Part shown: positions 53,691 through 62,849 of the stretch, piece by piece
Layout: each line of letters opens with the position of its first letter
How positions within the stretch are numbered: the first letter of the stretch is position 1
Assembly (NCBI GenBank): GCA_963781555.1
Contig: CAWAGB010000008.1
Coordinates: 310,001 to 374,000 of the forward strand
Source of the DNA: JAICQM01 sp963781555
GTDB taxonomy: Bacteria; Chloroflexota; Limnocylindria; QHBO01
Direction of reading: 5' to 3'
Length of the DNA: 64,000 nt
Position numbers and translations under genes: made by a program
The notes under the pieces: model-generated
Seen by the model: the letters and a program-made list of their open reading frames with translations, nothing else
The model's database searches: none
Told to the model about the DNA's origin: nothing

Positions 53691-54410
53691 TCAGGTGCGG
53701 GAAAGCAGGAATGCCGTTGCAAAGCCGAGCGCCGTGGCGAGCCCGGCCGTCTCACCGCCGTCACGGAACGCCTCGGGGAACATCGTGTCGGCCAGCATCG
53801 TGATGATCGCGCCTGCGGCCAGCGCCTGGATGAAGGCCAGCGGTCCAGCGCCCATCGCCGACAGGGCGGCATTGCCGATCGCGGCGACGATCCCCGAGGC
53901 AATCGCCACGGCCACCCAGAGACCGATGATGAAGCTCCGCGGATGCCCCTCGTCGGACAGGTCGCGCGCGCCCGCGAGGCCCTCCGGCAGGTTGGAGACG
54001 AGCACCGCGGCGAGGAACGATGGGCTTACCCCGGCGCCTCCGATCAGCGTGGCGCCCAGGACCAGCGACTCGGGCAGGCCGTCGAGCAGGGCCCCGAGCA
54101 CGATCGCCGGGCCGCTGGTCGTGCGACGTACGCCTTTGCCCGGGCTCAGCCGGTCGATGAGCCGGTCACCGGCGTAGTAGGCCAGCGCGCCGACCGCCAG
54201 CCCCGCGCCGAAGACGAAGGTCCCGCCGGCGCGGAACGCATCCTCCGACAGGTCGAAGGCCAGCGCGCTGACCAGCGCGCCAGCACCGAACGCCAGCACC
54301 AGCGCGACCGCCTTGCGCGGGACGGGGAGGAGCAGCGCGACGAGCGCACCCAGCGGCAGGGCGGCCGCGGCGACGAGCCCCCACAAACCGGCCTGCAGCG
54401 GCTCGGGCAT
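53691..54410 (-). CDS. ZIP-family metal transporter
   Basis: This 239-residue membrane protein has eight hydrophobic helices. The metal-binding helices are recognisable: LLDGLPESLVLGATL (helix IV, DGLPES in place of HNxPEG) and VLVSNLPEGLAGARDL (helix V, SNLPEG). The end SALAFDLSEDAF near the start and ADTMFPEAFRDGGE are also typical. ZIP proteins import zinc, iron or manganese. It sits between hutU and a GNAT-like gene in the hut cluster, 25 bases before hutU. Confidence 0.85.
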   Translation of the reverse strand: MPEPLQAGLWGLVAAAALPLGALVALLLPVPRKAVALVLAFGAGALVSALAFDLSEDAFRAGGTFVFGAGLAVGALAYYAGDRLIDRLSPGKGVRRTTSGPAIVLGALLDGLPESLVLGATLIGGAGVSPSFLAAVLVSNLPEGLAGARDLSDEGHPRSFIIGLWVAVAIASGIVAAIGNAALSAMGAGPLAFIQALAAGAIITMLADTMFPEAFRDGGETAGLATALGFATAFLLSRT

Positions 54411-54413
54411 CGG

Positions 54414-55196
54414 TCAGTCCTCGCCGAACGGATTGGGCCGTTTCGGCTTGTCGGGTGGGAGGCGGAAGAAGTCCTCCTCGCGAGGACCGGACGGCGCGCG
54501 AAGCGGCCACTCAACCTCGTCGTCGGGTGGCCGGGCGCGCTCCAGCAGGTCACCCCAGCCAAGGTCCGCGCCGCTGCCGGCCAGCTCGCGGCGGTAGACC
54601 GGGTAGCGGTCGTCACCGGCGGCGCGCTCGAAGCCGGTATCGAGGTACGAGACCGCCGGGCCGGGCGACGTCCCCCACGGGTCGGGTGCCCGCTCGGGGT
54701 AGGCCTCGACGGCCACGATGCCGCGTCGATCGAGCTCGTCGCACACCGCTCCCAGCAGGGCGGCGGCAGCCTCGCGTCGCGCCTCGGGGTCGCCCGCGCC
54801 GGCCGTGATCTGCAGGCAGGTCACGACCCACGGTGCCGGGCTCTCGGGGAGCTGCGGGTATCGGTCCCGGATGATCTGCGCACGCGGGTAGGCGGACAGT
54901 GGCCCGAACTGGCACCAGCCGATGGCGCGGCGTTCCACGCTCTCGGTGCGGTAGGCGAGCATGCCGAACGCGCCGGCGAGCTCCCGCCCCGCCAGCAACC
55001 GCCCGCGCTTACCGGCGGCAAGGGCACGCTTCGCACCGGCGTCGTCTGGATCGGCCGCCTCGCGGCCGCCATCGAGGCGCTCCCAGTAGTCGCAGGTCTG
55101 GCATCGGGCGCCGGGGCGCGCCGGGTCGGGGATGTCGTCGAACGTGGCCTCGTCGACAAGCACGAACTCGAGATCCCGGGCGGTCGCCTCAGCCAC
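54414..55196 (-). CDS. GNAT-like acetyltransferase with N-terminal Cys motif
   Basis: The 260 residues begin with GTG. A CQTCDYWERLDG motif near 35 (two cysteines two residues apart) precedes a region reading RRAIGWCQFGPLSAYPRA, VVTCLQITAGAGDPEARREAAAALLGAVCDELDRRGIVAVEAYPE, which looks like a degenerate GNAT fold (Q/R-x-x-G-x-G/A replaced by AGAGDPEARREAA). Similar proteins occur in actinobacteria, function unknown. The GTG lies 8 bases into the end of hutH, and the stop is 3 bases before the ZIP gene, so all are one transcript. Confidence 0.6.
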   Translation of the reverse strand: MAEATARDLEFVLVDEATFDDIPDPARPGARCQTCDYWERLDGGREAADPDDAGAKRALAAGKRGRLLAGRELAGAFGMLAYRTESVERRAIGWCQFGPLSAYPRAQIIRDRYPQLPESPAPWVVTCLQITAGAGDPEARREAAAALLGAVCDELDRRGIVAVEAYPERAPDPWGTSPGPAVSYLDTGFERAAGDDRYPVYRRELAGSGADLGWGDLLERARPPDDEVEWPLRAPSGPREEDFFRLPPDKPKRPNPFGED

Positions 55197-56724
55197 CGGC
55201 GGCCTCGAGCAGGGCTCCGCTGCCGACGAGCTCGGCAAGCGCCGCGATATCCGGTGCCGGGCTCCGGTCGCCGGTGAGCGGGGCCACCCGCTCGCGAATG
55301 GCCGCGTGCGCCGCCGCCAGGCGCGGCCCCGGCTCGAGGGGGAGCCGCAGGTCGAGGCCCCGCGCGGCGCACAGTGCCTCGATGGCGATCACCGACGTGG
55401 CGCGCTCGAGCACGTCGCGGAGGTGAAGGGCGGCGGTTGCTCCCATGCTCACGTGATCCTCCTGGTTGGCGCTCGTCGGGATCGTGTCGACCGATGCCGG
55501 ATGGGCCAGCGTCTGGAGCTCGTTGACCAGAGCGGCCGCCGTGTACTGGGCGATCATCAGCCCGCTCTCGACCCCCGGCCGCTCAGCCAGGAATGCCGGC
55601 AGCCCGGACAGGTGGGCGTCCACCAGCCGCGCGGCGCGGCGCTCGGAGATGGATGCCACCTCCGTCACCGCCACCTTGGCGAGGTCCAGGGCGATGGCCA
55701 CCGGCTCGCCGTGGAAGTTGCCGCCCGAGACGACGCGCCCGTCGGGATGCTCCGCGTCGGCGGGGAAGACCAGCGGGTTGTCGGTGGCCGCGTTGATCTC
55801 GACCGCCAGCACGCCGGCAAGGTGATCGAGGGCATCGCGCACCGCACCGTGGACCTGTGGCATGCAGCGCAGGCTGTACGCATCCTGGAGGCGATGGACC
55901 GTGTCGCCGGCGTGCGAGGCCCAGATCCCGCTTCCCTCCAGCAGGCCGCGCAGGTGCTTCGCAGCGGCGACCTGGCCGGGATGCGGGCGAGCTGCCACGA
56001 GGTCCGCATCGAATGCGGCACCGGTGCCGAGCATCGCCTCGAGGCTCATCACGCCGACCACGTCTGCGGTAAGGACGAGCTGCCGAGCGTCCGCCAGCGC
56101 GAGGCATCCGATGCCGGCCATCAGCTGCGTGCCGTTGAGGAGCGCCAGCCCCTCCTTTGCCTCCAGCATCAGCGGTTCGAGGCCGGCCCGCGCGAGGGCC
56201 TCGCCCCCGCCGCCCGGGCCAGCGCCGTCCACGGTTGCCTCGCCCTCGCCGATCAGCACCAGCGCCAGGTGCGCGAGCGGCGCGAGGTCGCCCGACGCGC
56301 CCACGCTGCCGCGTGACGGGATCACGGGGTGGACCGCCGCGTTGAGCATGTCGGTCAGCAGCTCCGCCACCTCGACCCGCACGCCCGAGAGCCCGACCGC
56401 CAGGGTGTTGGCGCGGAGCAGCAGCATCGCCCGCACCACCTCGTCGGGAAGCGGCATTCCGACGCCGGCCGCGTGGCTGCGCACCAGGTTGCGCTGGAGC
56501 TCCGCCGTCTGGGCTGGCTCGATCCGCACGTCGGCGAGGTCACCGAACCCGGTCGTCACCCCGTACGCCGTCGCGCCGGCCGCGACGATGCCGTCGATGA
56601 CTGCCCGCGATGCACGCATTCGCTCGGCCGCCGCGGCGTCGAGCACGACGGGTCGTCGGTCGCGCGCGACAGCCACCACGTCGTCGAGGGTGAGATCCCG
56701 GCCGGAGAGGGGGAGTGGCGGCAT
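55189..56724 (-). CDS. hutH: Histidine ammonia-lyase
   Basis: HutH removes ammonia from histidine to give urocanate, the first step of the pathway. The 511 residues are normal. The MIO cofactor forms from Ala143-Ser144-Gly145 (SVGASGDLAPLAHLAL). Other family blocks are VTTGFGDLADVRI, QRNLVRSHAAGVG, SLRCMPQVHGAVRDALDHL, NAATDNPLVFPADAE and GNFHGEPVAIALDL. The ATG at 56724 lies close to a divergent phosphatase promoter (TATACT at 56732-56737). It is followed by the GNAT-like, ZIP, hutU and SIS genes on the same strand. Confidence 0.95.
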   Translation of the reverse strand: MPPLPLSGRDLTLDDVVAVARDRRPVVLDAAAAERMRASRAVIDGIVAAGATAYGVTTGFGDLADVRIEPAQTAELQRNLVRSHAAGVGMPLPDEVVRAMLLLRANTLAVGLSGVRVEVAELLTDMLNAAVHPVIPSRGSVGASGDLAPLAHLALVLIGEGEATVDGAGPGGGGEALARAGLEPLMLEAKEGLALLNGTQLMAGIGCLALADARQLVLTADVVGVMSLEAMLGTGAAFDADLVAARPHPGQVAAAKHLRGLLEGSGIWASHAGDTVHRLQDAYSLRCMPQVHGAVRDALDHLAGVLAVEINAATDNPLVFPADAEHPDGRVVSGGNFHGEPVAIALDLAKVAVTEVASISERRAARLVDAHLSGLPAFLAERPGVESGLMIAQYTAAALVNELQTLAHPASVDTIPTSANQEDHVSMGATAALHLRDVLERATSVIAIEALCAARGLDLRLPLEPGPRLAAAHAAIRERVAPLTGDRSPAPDIAALAELVGSGALLEAAGG

Positions 56725-56731
56725 GGGTCCG

Positions 56732-56737
56732 TATACT
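56732..56737 (+). promoter_or_regulatory. TATACT -10 element of the PAP2 phosphatase gene
   Basis: TATACT ends 7 bases before the GTG at 56745, giving a predicted leaderless GTG start. It also lies 8 bases upstream of the hutH ATG on the other strand. Confidence 0.55.
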
Positions 56738-56744
56738 ACGCACC

Positions 56745-57608
56745 GTGCGACGCCTCCCGGACCCAACCAGCCGCCTGGTCGTCACCGACGACGCGGAGCA
56801 TCGCCTCGGCGGCGCCGTGCCGAGCCCAGCCGCCGCGTTCCTGCTGGCGTTGATCGCCCTGCCAACCCTCTTCTGGCTCGTCACGCTGAAGCGCACCACA
56901 ACCTACCTCGTCCCCGAGGAATGGCTCATGGCCAACGTGGTGGATCCGTTTCACGGCTGGGTCGAGACCAATCTTCCGCCGCTCGACGCCATCCTGGTGG
57001 GGATCAGCGGGCTCGGATCGGGCTGGTTCGTGGCGATCGGGTTTGCCGTCCTGGGGCTGGGTGCCATGGCAAAGGGCCGCCGCGACCTTGCCGTCATCCT
57101 CGCCGCCGGCACGCTCGCATTCCCGATCGAATGGGCGCTCAAGTTCATGACCGCCATCCCGCAGATCAGCTTCGGCGAGCTGATGGGCGCCATCTTCGAC
57201 GTCGGCGGGGTCGGGCTCGACGACCTGGCGGATTTCCCGGCCGGCCACGCCCTGCGCGCCACCGTCTTCTACGGCCTTGCCGCCTTCTGCGTCGCGCGCC
57301 TCAGCCACGACCGGCGGCAGGGGATGAGCGCCTACGCCGTCGCGCTGGCCCTCATCGGCGCCATCAGCCTGACCCGCATCTACCTGCTGGCCCATTACCC
57401 CATGGACGTGCTCGGCGGCTGGATTGCCGGCAGCGCGTTGCTCGCGATCATCGTCGCGGTCCACGTGGTGCGCGTCGACGAGAAGCTGCGCGCCCGGGTG
57501 CTGCCGGCACAGGGCTCCACGCGGCGTCGGGTCGCCGTCGAGCTCGCGCCCGCAGACCATCGAACGCGCGGGGGATCCGCCGCTCCCGGCGCCGGCCCGG
57601 AGCGGTAG
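56745..57608 (+). CDS. PAP2-family membrane phosphatase
   Basis: The 287-residue integral membrane protein has five or six helices. Motif 2 of the phosphatidic acid phosphatase superfamily reads PAGHALRATVF (usual PSGH) and motif 3 TRIYLLAHYPMDVLGGW (R-x5-H-x3-D) is intact. The first motif (K-x6-RP) is not clear (ALKFMTAIPQ), so activity needs checking. It may act on lipid pyrophosphates or phosphatidylglycerol phosphate. GTG is the likely leaderless start. DedA follows after 3 bases. Confidence 0.85.
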   Translation: MRRLPDPTSRLVVTDDAEHRLGGAVPSPAAAFLLALIALPTLFWLVTLKRTTTYLVPEEWLMANVVDPFHGWVETNLPPLDAILVGISGLGSGWFVAIGFAVLGLGAMAKGRRDLAVILAAGTLAFPIEWALKFMTAIPQISFGELMGAIFDVGGVGLDDLADFPAGHALRATVFYGLAAFCVARLSHDRRQGMSAYAVALALIGAISLTRIYLLAHYPMDVLGGWIAGSALLAIIVAVHVVRVDEKLRARVLPAQGSTRRRVAVELAPADHRTRGGSAAPGAGPER

Positions 57609-57611
57609 CGG

Positions 57612-58298
57612 ATGCTCGACTTCATCGACTCCCAGGTCATCCCGTTCTTCCTGTCGATGTACGACGCGGTCGGCTACGTCGGCGTGGCCGTCGCCATCGC
57701 CCTCGAGACGTTCGTGCCCATCATCCCGTCGGAGATCATCGTGCCGATGGCCGGCTGGAAGATCAGCCAATCGGCCCTTGATCCGTCGGTCGTCGAGCCG
57801 CTCACCGGCGCACCGTGGAGCTTCCTGATCGCGCTGTTGGTGGCCACCCTCGGCGCGGTCGCGGGATCGCTGGCGGGCTACCTCATCGGTGCCTGGGGCG
57901 GCCGCCCGCTGCTCGACCGCTGGGGCCGCTACGTGCACATCCACCCGGCCGACCTCGACCGCGCCGACGCATGGTTCGTGCGCCACGGCGACTGGGCGGT
58001 GCTGATCGGGCGGCTCATCCCGCTCGTGCGGGCGCTGATCAACTACCCCGCTGGCGTGGCGCGCATGCCGCTCGGCCGGTTCCTCCTCTTCTCGGCCCTG
58101 GGCTCACTGCCGTGGAACGCGGCGCTCCTGTTTGCCGGCTACCTGCTGGGTGCCAACTACCGGCACCTGTACGACGCCATTCGCCCCTTCGAGTACGTCA
58201 TCTACGCGCTCGTCCTGCTCGGCATCGCCTACCTCCTGTACCGATGGTGGCGCTCCGGCAGCCGCACCCGCTCAACCGACGACCCGGCGCTCGGCTAG
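57612..58298 (+). CDS. DedA-family membrane protein
   Basis: The DedA/SNARE-associated family is linked to lipid scrambling and proton-dependent transport. Conserved blocks in the 228 residues: ETFVPIIPSEIIVPMAGW near the first helix (E-x-x-x-P-x-x-P-S/G-E), AGSLAGYLIGAWGGRPLLDRWG, FVRHGDWAVLIGRLIPLVRALINYPAGVARMP (R-x-x-P-x-x-R) and FSALGSLPWNAALLFAGYLLG. It pairs with the PAP2 phosphatase upstream, suggesting a lipid-carrier recycling role, which is common for both families. It converges with the HAD gene with a 27-base overlap. Confidence 0.92.
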   Translation: MLDFIDSQVIPFFLSMYDAVGYVGVAVAIALETFVPIIPSEIIVPMAGWKISQSALDPSVVEPLTGAPWSFLIALLVATLGAVAGSLAGYLIGAWGGRPLLDRWGRYVHIHPADLDRADAWFVRHGDWAVLIGRLIPLVRALINYPAGVARMPLGRFLLFSALGSLPWNAALLFAGYLLGANYRHLYDAIRPFEYVIYALVLLGIAYLLYRWWRSGSRTRSTDDPALG

Positions 58299-58937
58299 CG
58301 CGCCGAGCCAGCGCTCCGCCCACGCACTGAACGACGGAGCGGTCTCGACCGCGCCGGCCGCATGCAGCTGCGCCTCGGAGGTGGCGAAGCCGGCGACGCC
58401 CACGCCGTGGACCCCGGCGGCCTGCGCCATGCGCATGTCGGCGGGCGTGTCGCCGATGTAGACGACGGGCGCGATGCCACCCCCGATGCGCTCCAGGGCC
58501 AGCTGGAGCGGGGCGGGGCTCGGCCGCGGGGCGGCGGTCTCGCCACCGGCCGCGACCGCGAACAGCCACGCGACGCCGGTGGCGGCGAGCTGCGCCTCGA
58601 CCTGGGCCCGCGGCGCCGCGGTCACCACGTGGATCGGCACACCCGCGGCGCGGATGCGCTCGAGCGCCTCTCGACTGCCGGGGATGAGGCGCGGCGTGGC
58701 ATCGCGCACCAGGTTGCGCCAGGCGTCGCTCGCCGCCTCGATCTCGTCGGCGGCGAGGCCGAGGCGAGCGTAGAGGACGCGATAGTCGGGGTCGTAGGCG
58801 GCGCGATACATCGGCACGTCGAGACGGATGCCGCGCTCGGCCAGGACCTGGCGCAGCGCCCCGAAGAACGTGCCAGCCGCGTCGTGCAGGGTGTTGTCCC
58901 AGTCGACCAGCACGGTGCCGGGTGTCAGGGTGGTCAT
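58272..58937 (-). CDS. HAD-superfamily phosphatase
   Basis: The 221-residue HAD subfamily I enzyme has motif I VLVDWDNTLHDAAG (D-x-D-x-T form), a helical cap (about 20-95), motif II VVTAAPRAQV and motifs III/IV PRPSPAPLQLALERIGGG...VVYIGDTPADMRMAQAAG. The motif III lysine of phosphoglycolate-type phosphatases appears as Arg/Pro (APRPSP), so the lysine may be missing. Related to phosphoglycolate phosphatases (Gph); the substrate is uncertain. The 3' end overlaps dedA. It diverges from the dehydrogenase cluster. Confidence 0.85.
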   Translation of the reverse strand: MTTLTPGTVLVDWDNTLHDAAGTFFGALRQVLAERGIRLDVPMYRAAYDPDYRVLYARLGLAADEIEAASDAWRNLVRDATPRLIPGSREALERIRAAGVPIHVVTAAPRAQVEAQLAATGVAWLFAVAAGGETAAPRPSPAPLQLALERIGGGIAPVVYIGDTPADMRMAQAAGVHGVGVAGFATSEAQLHAAGAVETAPSFSAWAERWLGALAERRVVG

Positions 58938-59034
58938 GGACGAATCACGCGTTGCCTCGTAGAATAGTTGCAGCAAATTCTTGCGAGCCCTGTTCCCGGC
59001 GAGCGCCTCGGCCCCCGAGCGAGGAAGGAATGGT

Positions 59035-60129
59035 ATGACCCAGACAGCCGCCCCGACCGCCGATCCCACCAGCACCGCCGCTCCTGCGCCGGACGCGACG
59101 ATGCGCGTCGGCGTCATGACCGGCCCGCACGCCATCGAGATCCGCGAGGTACCGGTGCCTCGGCCAGGCGTCAACGAGGTCCTCGTCCGCATTCGGGCGA
59201 CTGCCATCTGTACCTGGGAGCAGCGCAGCTACTCCGGCCAGCAGAGCAACAAGTTCCCGTTCATCGGCGGCCACGAGATCGCCGGGGAGGTGGTGGAGGT
59301 CGGGCCGGGCGTCAGCGACGGGATCACCGTCGGGACGCGGGTCACCATCGGCTCGTCCGCCTGCGGGCAATGCCACTGGTGCCGCAGCGGCCGCGACCGC
59401 ATGTGCGCGCAGCACTACGCCGGCGTGGCCAGCTACGGCGACGCGTGGGGACCTGGCGGCTTCGCCGAGTACAAGGTCCATCCCGCGTCGGGCATCTACC
59501 CGATCCCCGGCGACGCTTCCTGGGAGGCCATCTCGCTGGCTGAGCCCCTGTCGTGCGCACTGCACGCAGTGGCGCAGCTCGACGTGCGCGTGGCCGACGA
59601 CGCCGTCGTCCTGGGTGCCGGGGTGATGGGCCTCATGAACGTGGTCGCCCTCAAGAAGCACGGGGCGCGGGTGATCGTCAGCGAGATCGACCCGGACCGC
59701 CTGGCCAAGGCCCGCGAGCTGGGAGCCGACGTCGCGATCGACGCCACCGTGGAGGATCCGGTGGCCCGCGTTCGCGAGCTGACCGACGGCCGCGGTGCCG
59801 AGCACGTGATCGTGGCCATCGGCAGCGGCCGTGCCAACGACCAGGCGATGCAGATGCTCTCCGATCGGGGGCGGCTGGTCCTCTTCGCATCGGCCCATCC
59901 GGTGACCCCGCTCGAGATCGAGCCGAACCAGATGCACAACCGCGAGACCGGCGTGATCGGCTCGCTGTCGAGCGAGCAGGCCGACTTCCAGGCCGCCGCG
60001 CGCCTCATCGGCCTGGCGCAGGTCGACCTGGCACCGCTGATCCAGCGCAGCTTTCCACTGACCGATCTCGCCGCCGCGCTCGACGCGTCGATCGAGCCCG
60101 GAACCTACCGAATGATCGTCACCCCGTAA
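59035..60129 (+). CDS. Zinc-dependent alcohol/polyol dehydrogenase (MDR family)
   Basis: The 364-residue MDR enzyme shows catalytic zinc ligands in TAICTWEQRSY and GGHEIAGEVV, a complete structural zinc loop CGQCHWCRSGRDRMC, and a Rossmann domain AVVLGAGVMGLMNVVALKKHGARVIVSEIDPDRL with Asp for NAD preference. GGFAEYKVHP is also typical. It probably oxidises a sugar alcohol or sugar-derived alcohol, as the next genes encode an aldolase and an aldehyde dehydrogenase. GGAAGGAAT just before the ATG supports the start. Confidence 0.88.
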   Translation: MTQTAAPTADPTSTAAPAPDATMRVGVMTGPHAIEIREVPVPRPGVNEVLVRIRATAICTWEQRSYSGQQSNKFPFIGGHEIAGEVVEVGPGVSDGITVGTRVTIGSSACGQCHWCRSGRDRMCAQHYAGVASYGDAWGPGGFAEYKVHPASGIYPIPGDASWEAISLAEPLSCALHAVAQLDVRVADDAVVLGAGVMGLMNVVALKKHGARVIVSEIDPDRLAKARELGADVAIDATVEDPVARVRELTDGRGAEHVIVAIGSGRANDQAMQMLSDRGRLVLFASAHPVTPLEIEPNQMHNRETGVIGSLSSEQADFQAAARLIGLAQVDLAPLIQRSFPLTDLAAALDASIEPGTYRMIVTP

Positions 60130-60165
60130 GTACCGACCGTTGATGCAGAGGAGCACCCCCGACCG

Positions 60166-60933
60166 ATGAAGCGACGAATGCGCCGGCTGATGCCGGCCGA
60201 TGGACGGCTGTTCATCGTGGCCATGGACCACACCTCGTTCATGGACAAGCCGATCCCGGCCCTGGCGCGTTACGGCGAGACGTGCGCCGTGGCCGTCGAG
60301 AATGGTGCGGACGCCTTCCTGGCCCCGCTGGGATCGGCCGCGCTCTACGCGGAGCAGGTCGGGCCCGCCGCCCTGATCGCCAGCGTGCCGACCGGTTCGC
60401 CCTACGCGGAGCACGTCATCGAGCGGGCCCTCGCGCTCGGGGCGGACGCGATCAAGACGATGGTCTACCCGTTCGGCGACGACAACAGCGTGGCCGAGAA
60501 CGGCGCGCTCGGGGCGCAGGCGGCGCGGTACGGCATTCCGTTCATCGCCGAGACGATCCCGGGTGGTTTTGGGCGTGGCGACCTGCACACCCCGGAGAAG
60601 ATCGCCGCCGGCGCGCGCATCGGCGTCGAGCTGGGCGCGGACATGATCAAGACGTTCTACACCGGCGACCCGGAGTCGATGCGAACCGTGATCGAGAACG
60701 CCGGCGTGCCGGTGGTAGTGCTGGGCGGGCCGCGGATGGACTCGGCGCGTGACGTGCTCCAGGTCGTGCACGACGCGGTCATCGTCGCCGGCGCAGCGGG
60801 CGTCGCATTCGGCACCAACATCTGGACCCACGAGCGTCCTGGCGACATGACCGCGGCCATCGCGGCCGTGATCCACCACGGCGCATCGGTCGACGAGGCG
60901 CTCACCAGGGTCGAGCAGCCCGCCGCCGTCTAG
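60166..60933 (+). CDS. Class I aldolase, LsrF/FbaB (DeoC superfamily) type
   Basis: The 255-residue Schiff-base aldolase has the pattern FIVAMDHTSFMDKP..., ADAIKTMVYPFGDDNSV and GADMIKTFYTGDPESM (the lysines that form the Schiff base and assist), and a C-terminal VVVLGGPRM...AGAAGVAFGTNIW phosphate-binding part. This is the LsrF/FbaB/ADH-synthase branch. The product and substrate cannot be read from the sequence. It lies 36 bases after the dehydrogenase and 9 before the aldehyde dehydrogenase. Confidence 0.88.
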   Translation: MKRRMRRLMPADGRLFIVAMDHTSFMDKPIPALARYGETCAVAVENGADAFLAPLGSAALYAEQVGPAALIASVPTGSPYAEHVIERALALGADAIKTMVYPFGDDNSVAENGALGAQAARYGIPFIAETIPGGFGRGDLHTPEKIAAGARIGVELGADMIKTFYTGDPESMRTVIENAGVPVVVLGGPRMDSARDVLQVVHDAVIVAGAAGVAFGTNIWTHERPGDMTAAIAAVIHHGASVDEALTRVEQPAAV

Positions 60934-60942
60934 GAGGAGACC

Positions 60943-62454
60943 ATGGCCGCCACCGCACCGCCCACCACCGATCGCTTTGCCGACGACCCGCGCTGGCAGC
61001 TCGTCAGCGCGGAGCCGTACCCGCTCCTGATCGCGGGCGAGCTGCGTCCCGCCGCGGACGGCGCCACCTTCGACGCGATCTCCCCGCGCGACGACCGGGC
61101 GGTAGCCCAGGTTGCGCTGGCCAGCGCGGATGACGTGGCGGCGGCGGTGACCGCGGCCCGCGCCGCGGTCGACAGCGGACCGTGGGGCCGCTCCACCGGT
61201 CGGGAGCGAGGCAAGGCGCTGCATGCCATCGCCACGACCCTCGAGTCGCATGCGGACGAGCTCGCCTTCCTGGAGGCGATCGACTCCGGCAAGCCCATCG
61301 GCAGCGTCCACTACTCGGACATCAGCATCAGCCTCGACGCCCTCGACTTCTTCGCCGGGCGCGCGCAAGCGGTCACCGGGCGAGCTGCGAGCCTCCCGGA
61401 CGCATCGGTTCTGCACCATGAGCTGCTCGAGCCGATGGGCGTGGTCGCCGAGATCCTTCCCTGGAACGGTCCGCTGTGGACCGGCGTGCAGCGCATGGCC
61501 GCCATCCTGGCGGCGGGCAACGCGGCGATCATGAAGCCGGCCCAGATGGCGTCGCTGAGCTTCGCTCGGCTGGCGCAGCTGATGGCCGAGCTGGACCTGC
61601 CGCCAGGCGTGGTCAACGTGCTCACCGGCCCGGGCGGCGTGGTGGGCGAGGCGCTGGTCACCCATCCCGGCGTCGACCTGATCAGCTTCACCGGCGGCAT
61701 CGAGGCCGGCTCGCGAGTCCTGGAGCTGGCCGCGCCGCAGGTCAAGCGCATCAGCCTGGAGCTGGGTGGCAAGAACCCGAACATCGTGTGCGACGACGCG
61801 GACCTGGAGCGAGCGGTGTGGTGGAGCCGCCTCGGTGCCTTCGGCAATACCGGCCAGATCTGCGTCTGCGGGTCTCGGATCCTGGTGCAGCGCGGCATCT
61901 ACGACGAGTTCGTCGACCGCCTCGGCGCGGCGGCGGCAGAGATGAAGGTCGGCGACCCGCTCGACCCCGACACGGAGCTCGGCCCGGTGGTCAGCAGCGG
62001 CCACGCCGAGAAGGTGTGGAGCTACATCGAGGTCGGCAAGACGGAAGGTCGCCTGGTCACCGGGGGCGCCGCTTACGACGACGGGTCGCGGTCTGGACGC
62101 ACCTACATCCCGCCGACCGTCTTCGCCGACACGGACCCCAGCTGCCGGATCATGCGCGAGGAGATCTTCGGACCGGTCGTGGCGCTGCAGCCGTTCGACA
62201 CCCTCGACCAGGCGCTCAGCATCGCCAACGACACCAGCTACGGGTTGGCGTCGGGCCTGTTCACCTCGGATCTCGACCGCGCGGCGTACCTGTCGCGCGG
62301 CCTGAAGGCCGGGCAGGTGTACATCAACCAATGGTTCAGCTCCGTGCTGGAGGCGCCGTCGCACGGCTACAAGCAGTCCGGCTACGGCGGCGTCGGGATG
62401 GAGAAGTACCAGCAGACCAAGAACGTCTTCACCCGGGTCAACGACCCGACCTAG
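60943..62454 (+). CDS. NAD-dependent aldehyde dehydrogenase
   Basis: The 503-residue aldehyde dehydrogenase superfamily protein shows EILPWNGPLWTGVQRMAAILAAGNAAIMKPAQ, SFTGGIEAGSRVLE, catalytic Glu in LELGGKNPNIV, catalytic Cys in FGNTGQICVCGSRILV and REEIFGPVVALQPF. The cluster suggests it oxidises the aldehyde made by the aldolase to an acid. AGGAGG lies about 5 bases before the ATG. Confidence 0.93.
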   Translation: MAATAPPTTDRFADDPRWQLVSAEPYPLLIAGELRPAADGATFDAISPRDDRAVAQVALASADDVAAAVTAARAAVDSGPWGRSTGRERGKALHAIATTLESHADELAFLEAIDSGKPIGSVHYSDISISLDALDFFAGRAQAVTGRAASLPDASVLHHELLEPMGVVAEILPWNGPLWTGVQRMAAILAAGNAAIMKPAQMASLSFARLAQLMAELDLPPGVVNVLTGPGGVVGEALVTHPGVDLISFTGGIEAGSRVLELAAPQVKRISLELGGKNPNIVCDDADLERAVWWSRLGAFGNTGQICVCGSRILVQRGIYDEFVDRLGAAAAEMKVGDPLDPDTELGPVVSSGHAEKVWSYIEVGKTEGRLVTGGAAYDDGSRSGRTYIPPTVFADTDPSCRIMREEIFGPVVALQPFDTLDQALSIANDTSYGLASGLFTSDLDRAAYLSRGLKAGQVYINQWFSSVLEAPSHGYKQSGYGGVGMEKYQQTKNVFTRVNDPT

Positions 62455-62468
62455 GCGAGGCCGGACCG

Positions 62469-62849
62469 ATGCGCACCCACGTCGAGTTCTTCGTCAGCGA
62501 CATGGAGCGCTCGCTCGCGTTCTACCGCTCGCTCGGCTTCGTGGTGGTCAAGCATTGGGAGGGGTGGGCGCTGCTGGACCGCGAGGGCGCGCGCCTCTCG
62601 CTGCAGGCCGATGCCTACGCGCGCTCGCACGACCACTACTTCACGCCCAACCTGGATGGCCCGCGCGGGGTGGGGGTCGAGGTGCCGGTGGAGGTCAGCG
62701 ACCTGGATGCCGCGTTCGAGGCCGCCTCGGCGGTCGATGGCGCAGTGGTGAAGGGCATCACCGAGCGCGGCTGGGGCGCGCGCGACTTCCGGATCGCCGA
62801 CCCGGACGGCTACTTCGTGCGCTTCACGACCCCGCTGAAGGGGGAGTAG
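62469..62849 (+). CDS. VOC (glyoxalase/bleomycin-resistance fold) protein
   Basis: The 126-residue single-domain VOC protein has the start THVEFFVSDMERSLAFYRSLGF, a middle SLQADAYARSHDHYF, and the metal-ligand end DFRIADPDGYFVRFTTP. It begins 14 bases after the aldehyde dehydrogenase. It may be a lactoylglutathione lyase-like or dioxygenase/epimerase enzyme finishing the catabolic cluster; the substrate is not known. Confidence 0.88.
   Translation: MRTHVEFFVSDMERSLAFYRSLGFVVVKHWEGWALLDREGARLSLQADAYARSHDHYFTPNLDGPRGVGVEVPVEVSDLDAAFEAASAVDGAVVKGITERGWGARDFRIADPDGYFVRFTTPLKGE

Noticed and set aside
58945..62364. Very long minus-strand open frame of over 1100 codons
   Set aside because: It is antisense to four well-supported plus-strand genes with clear motifs; its composition (Arg/His/Asp-rich) is typical of shadow frames in GC-rich DNA.
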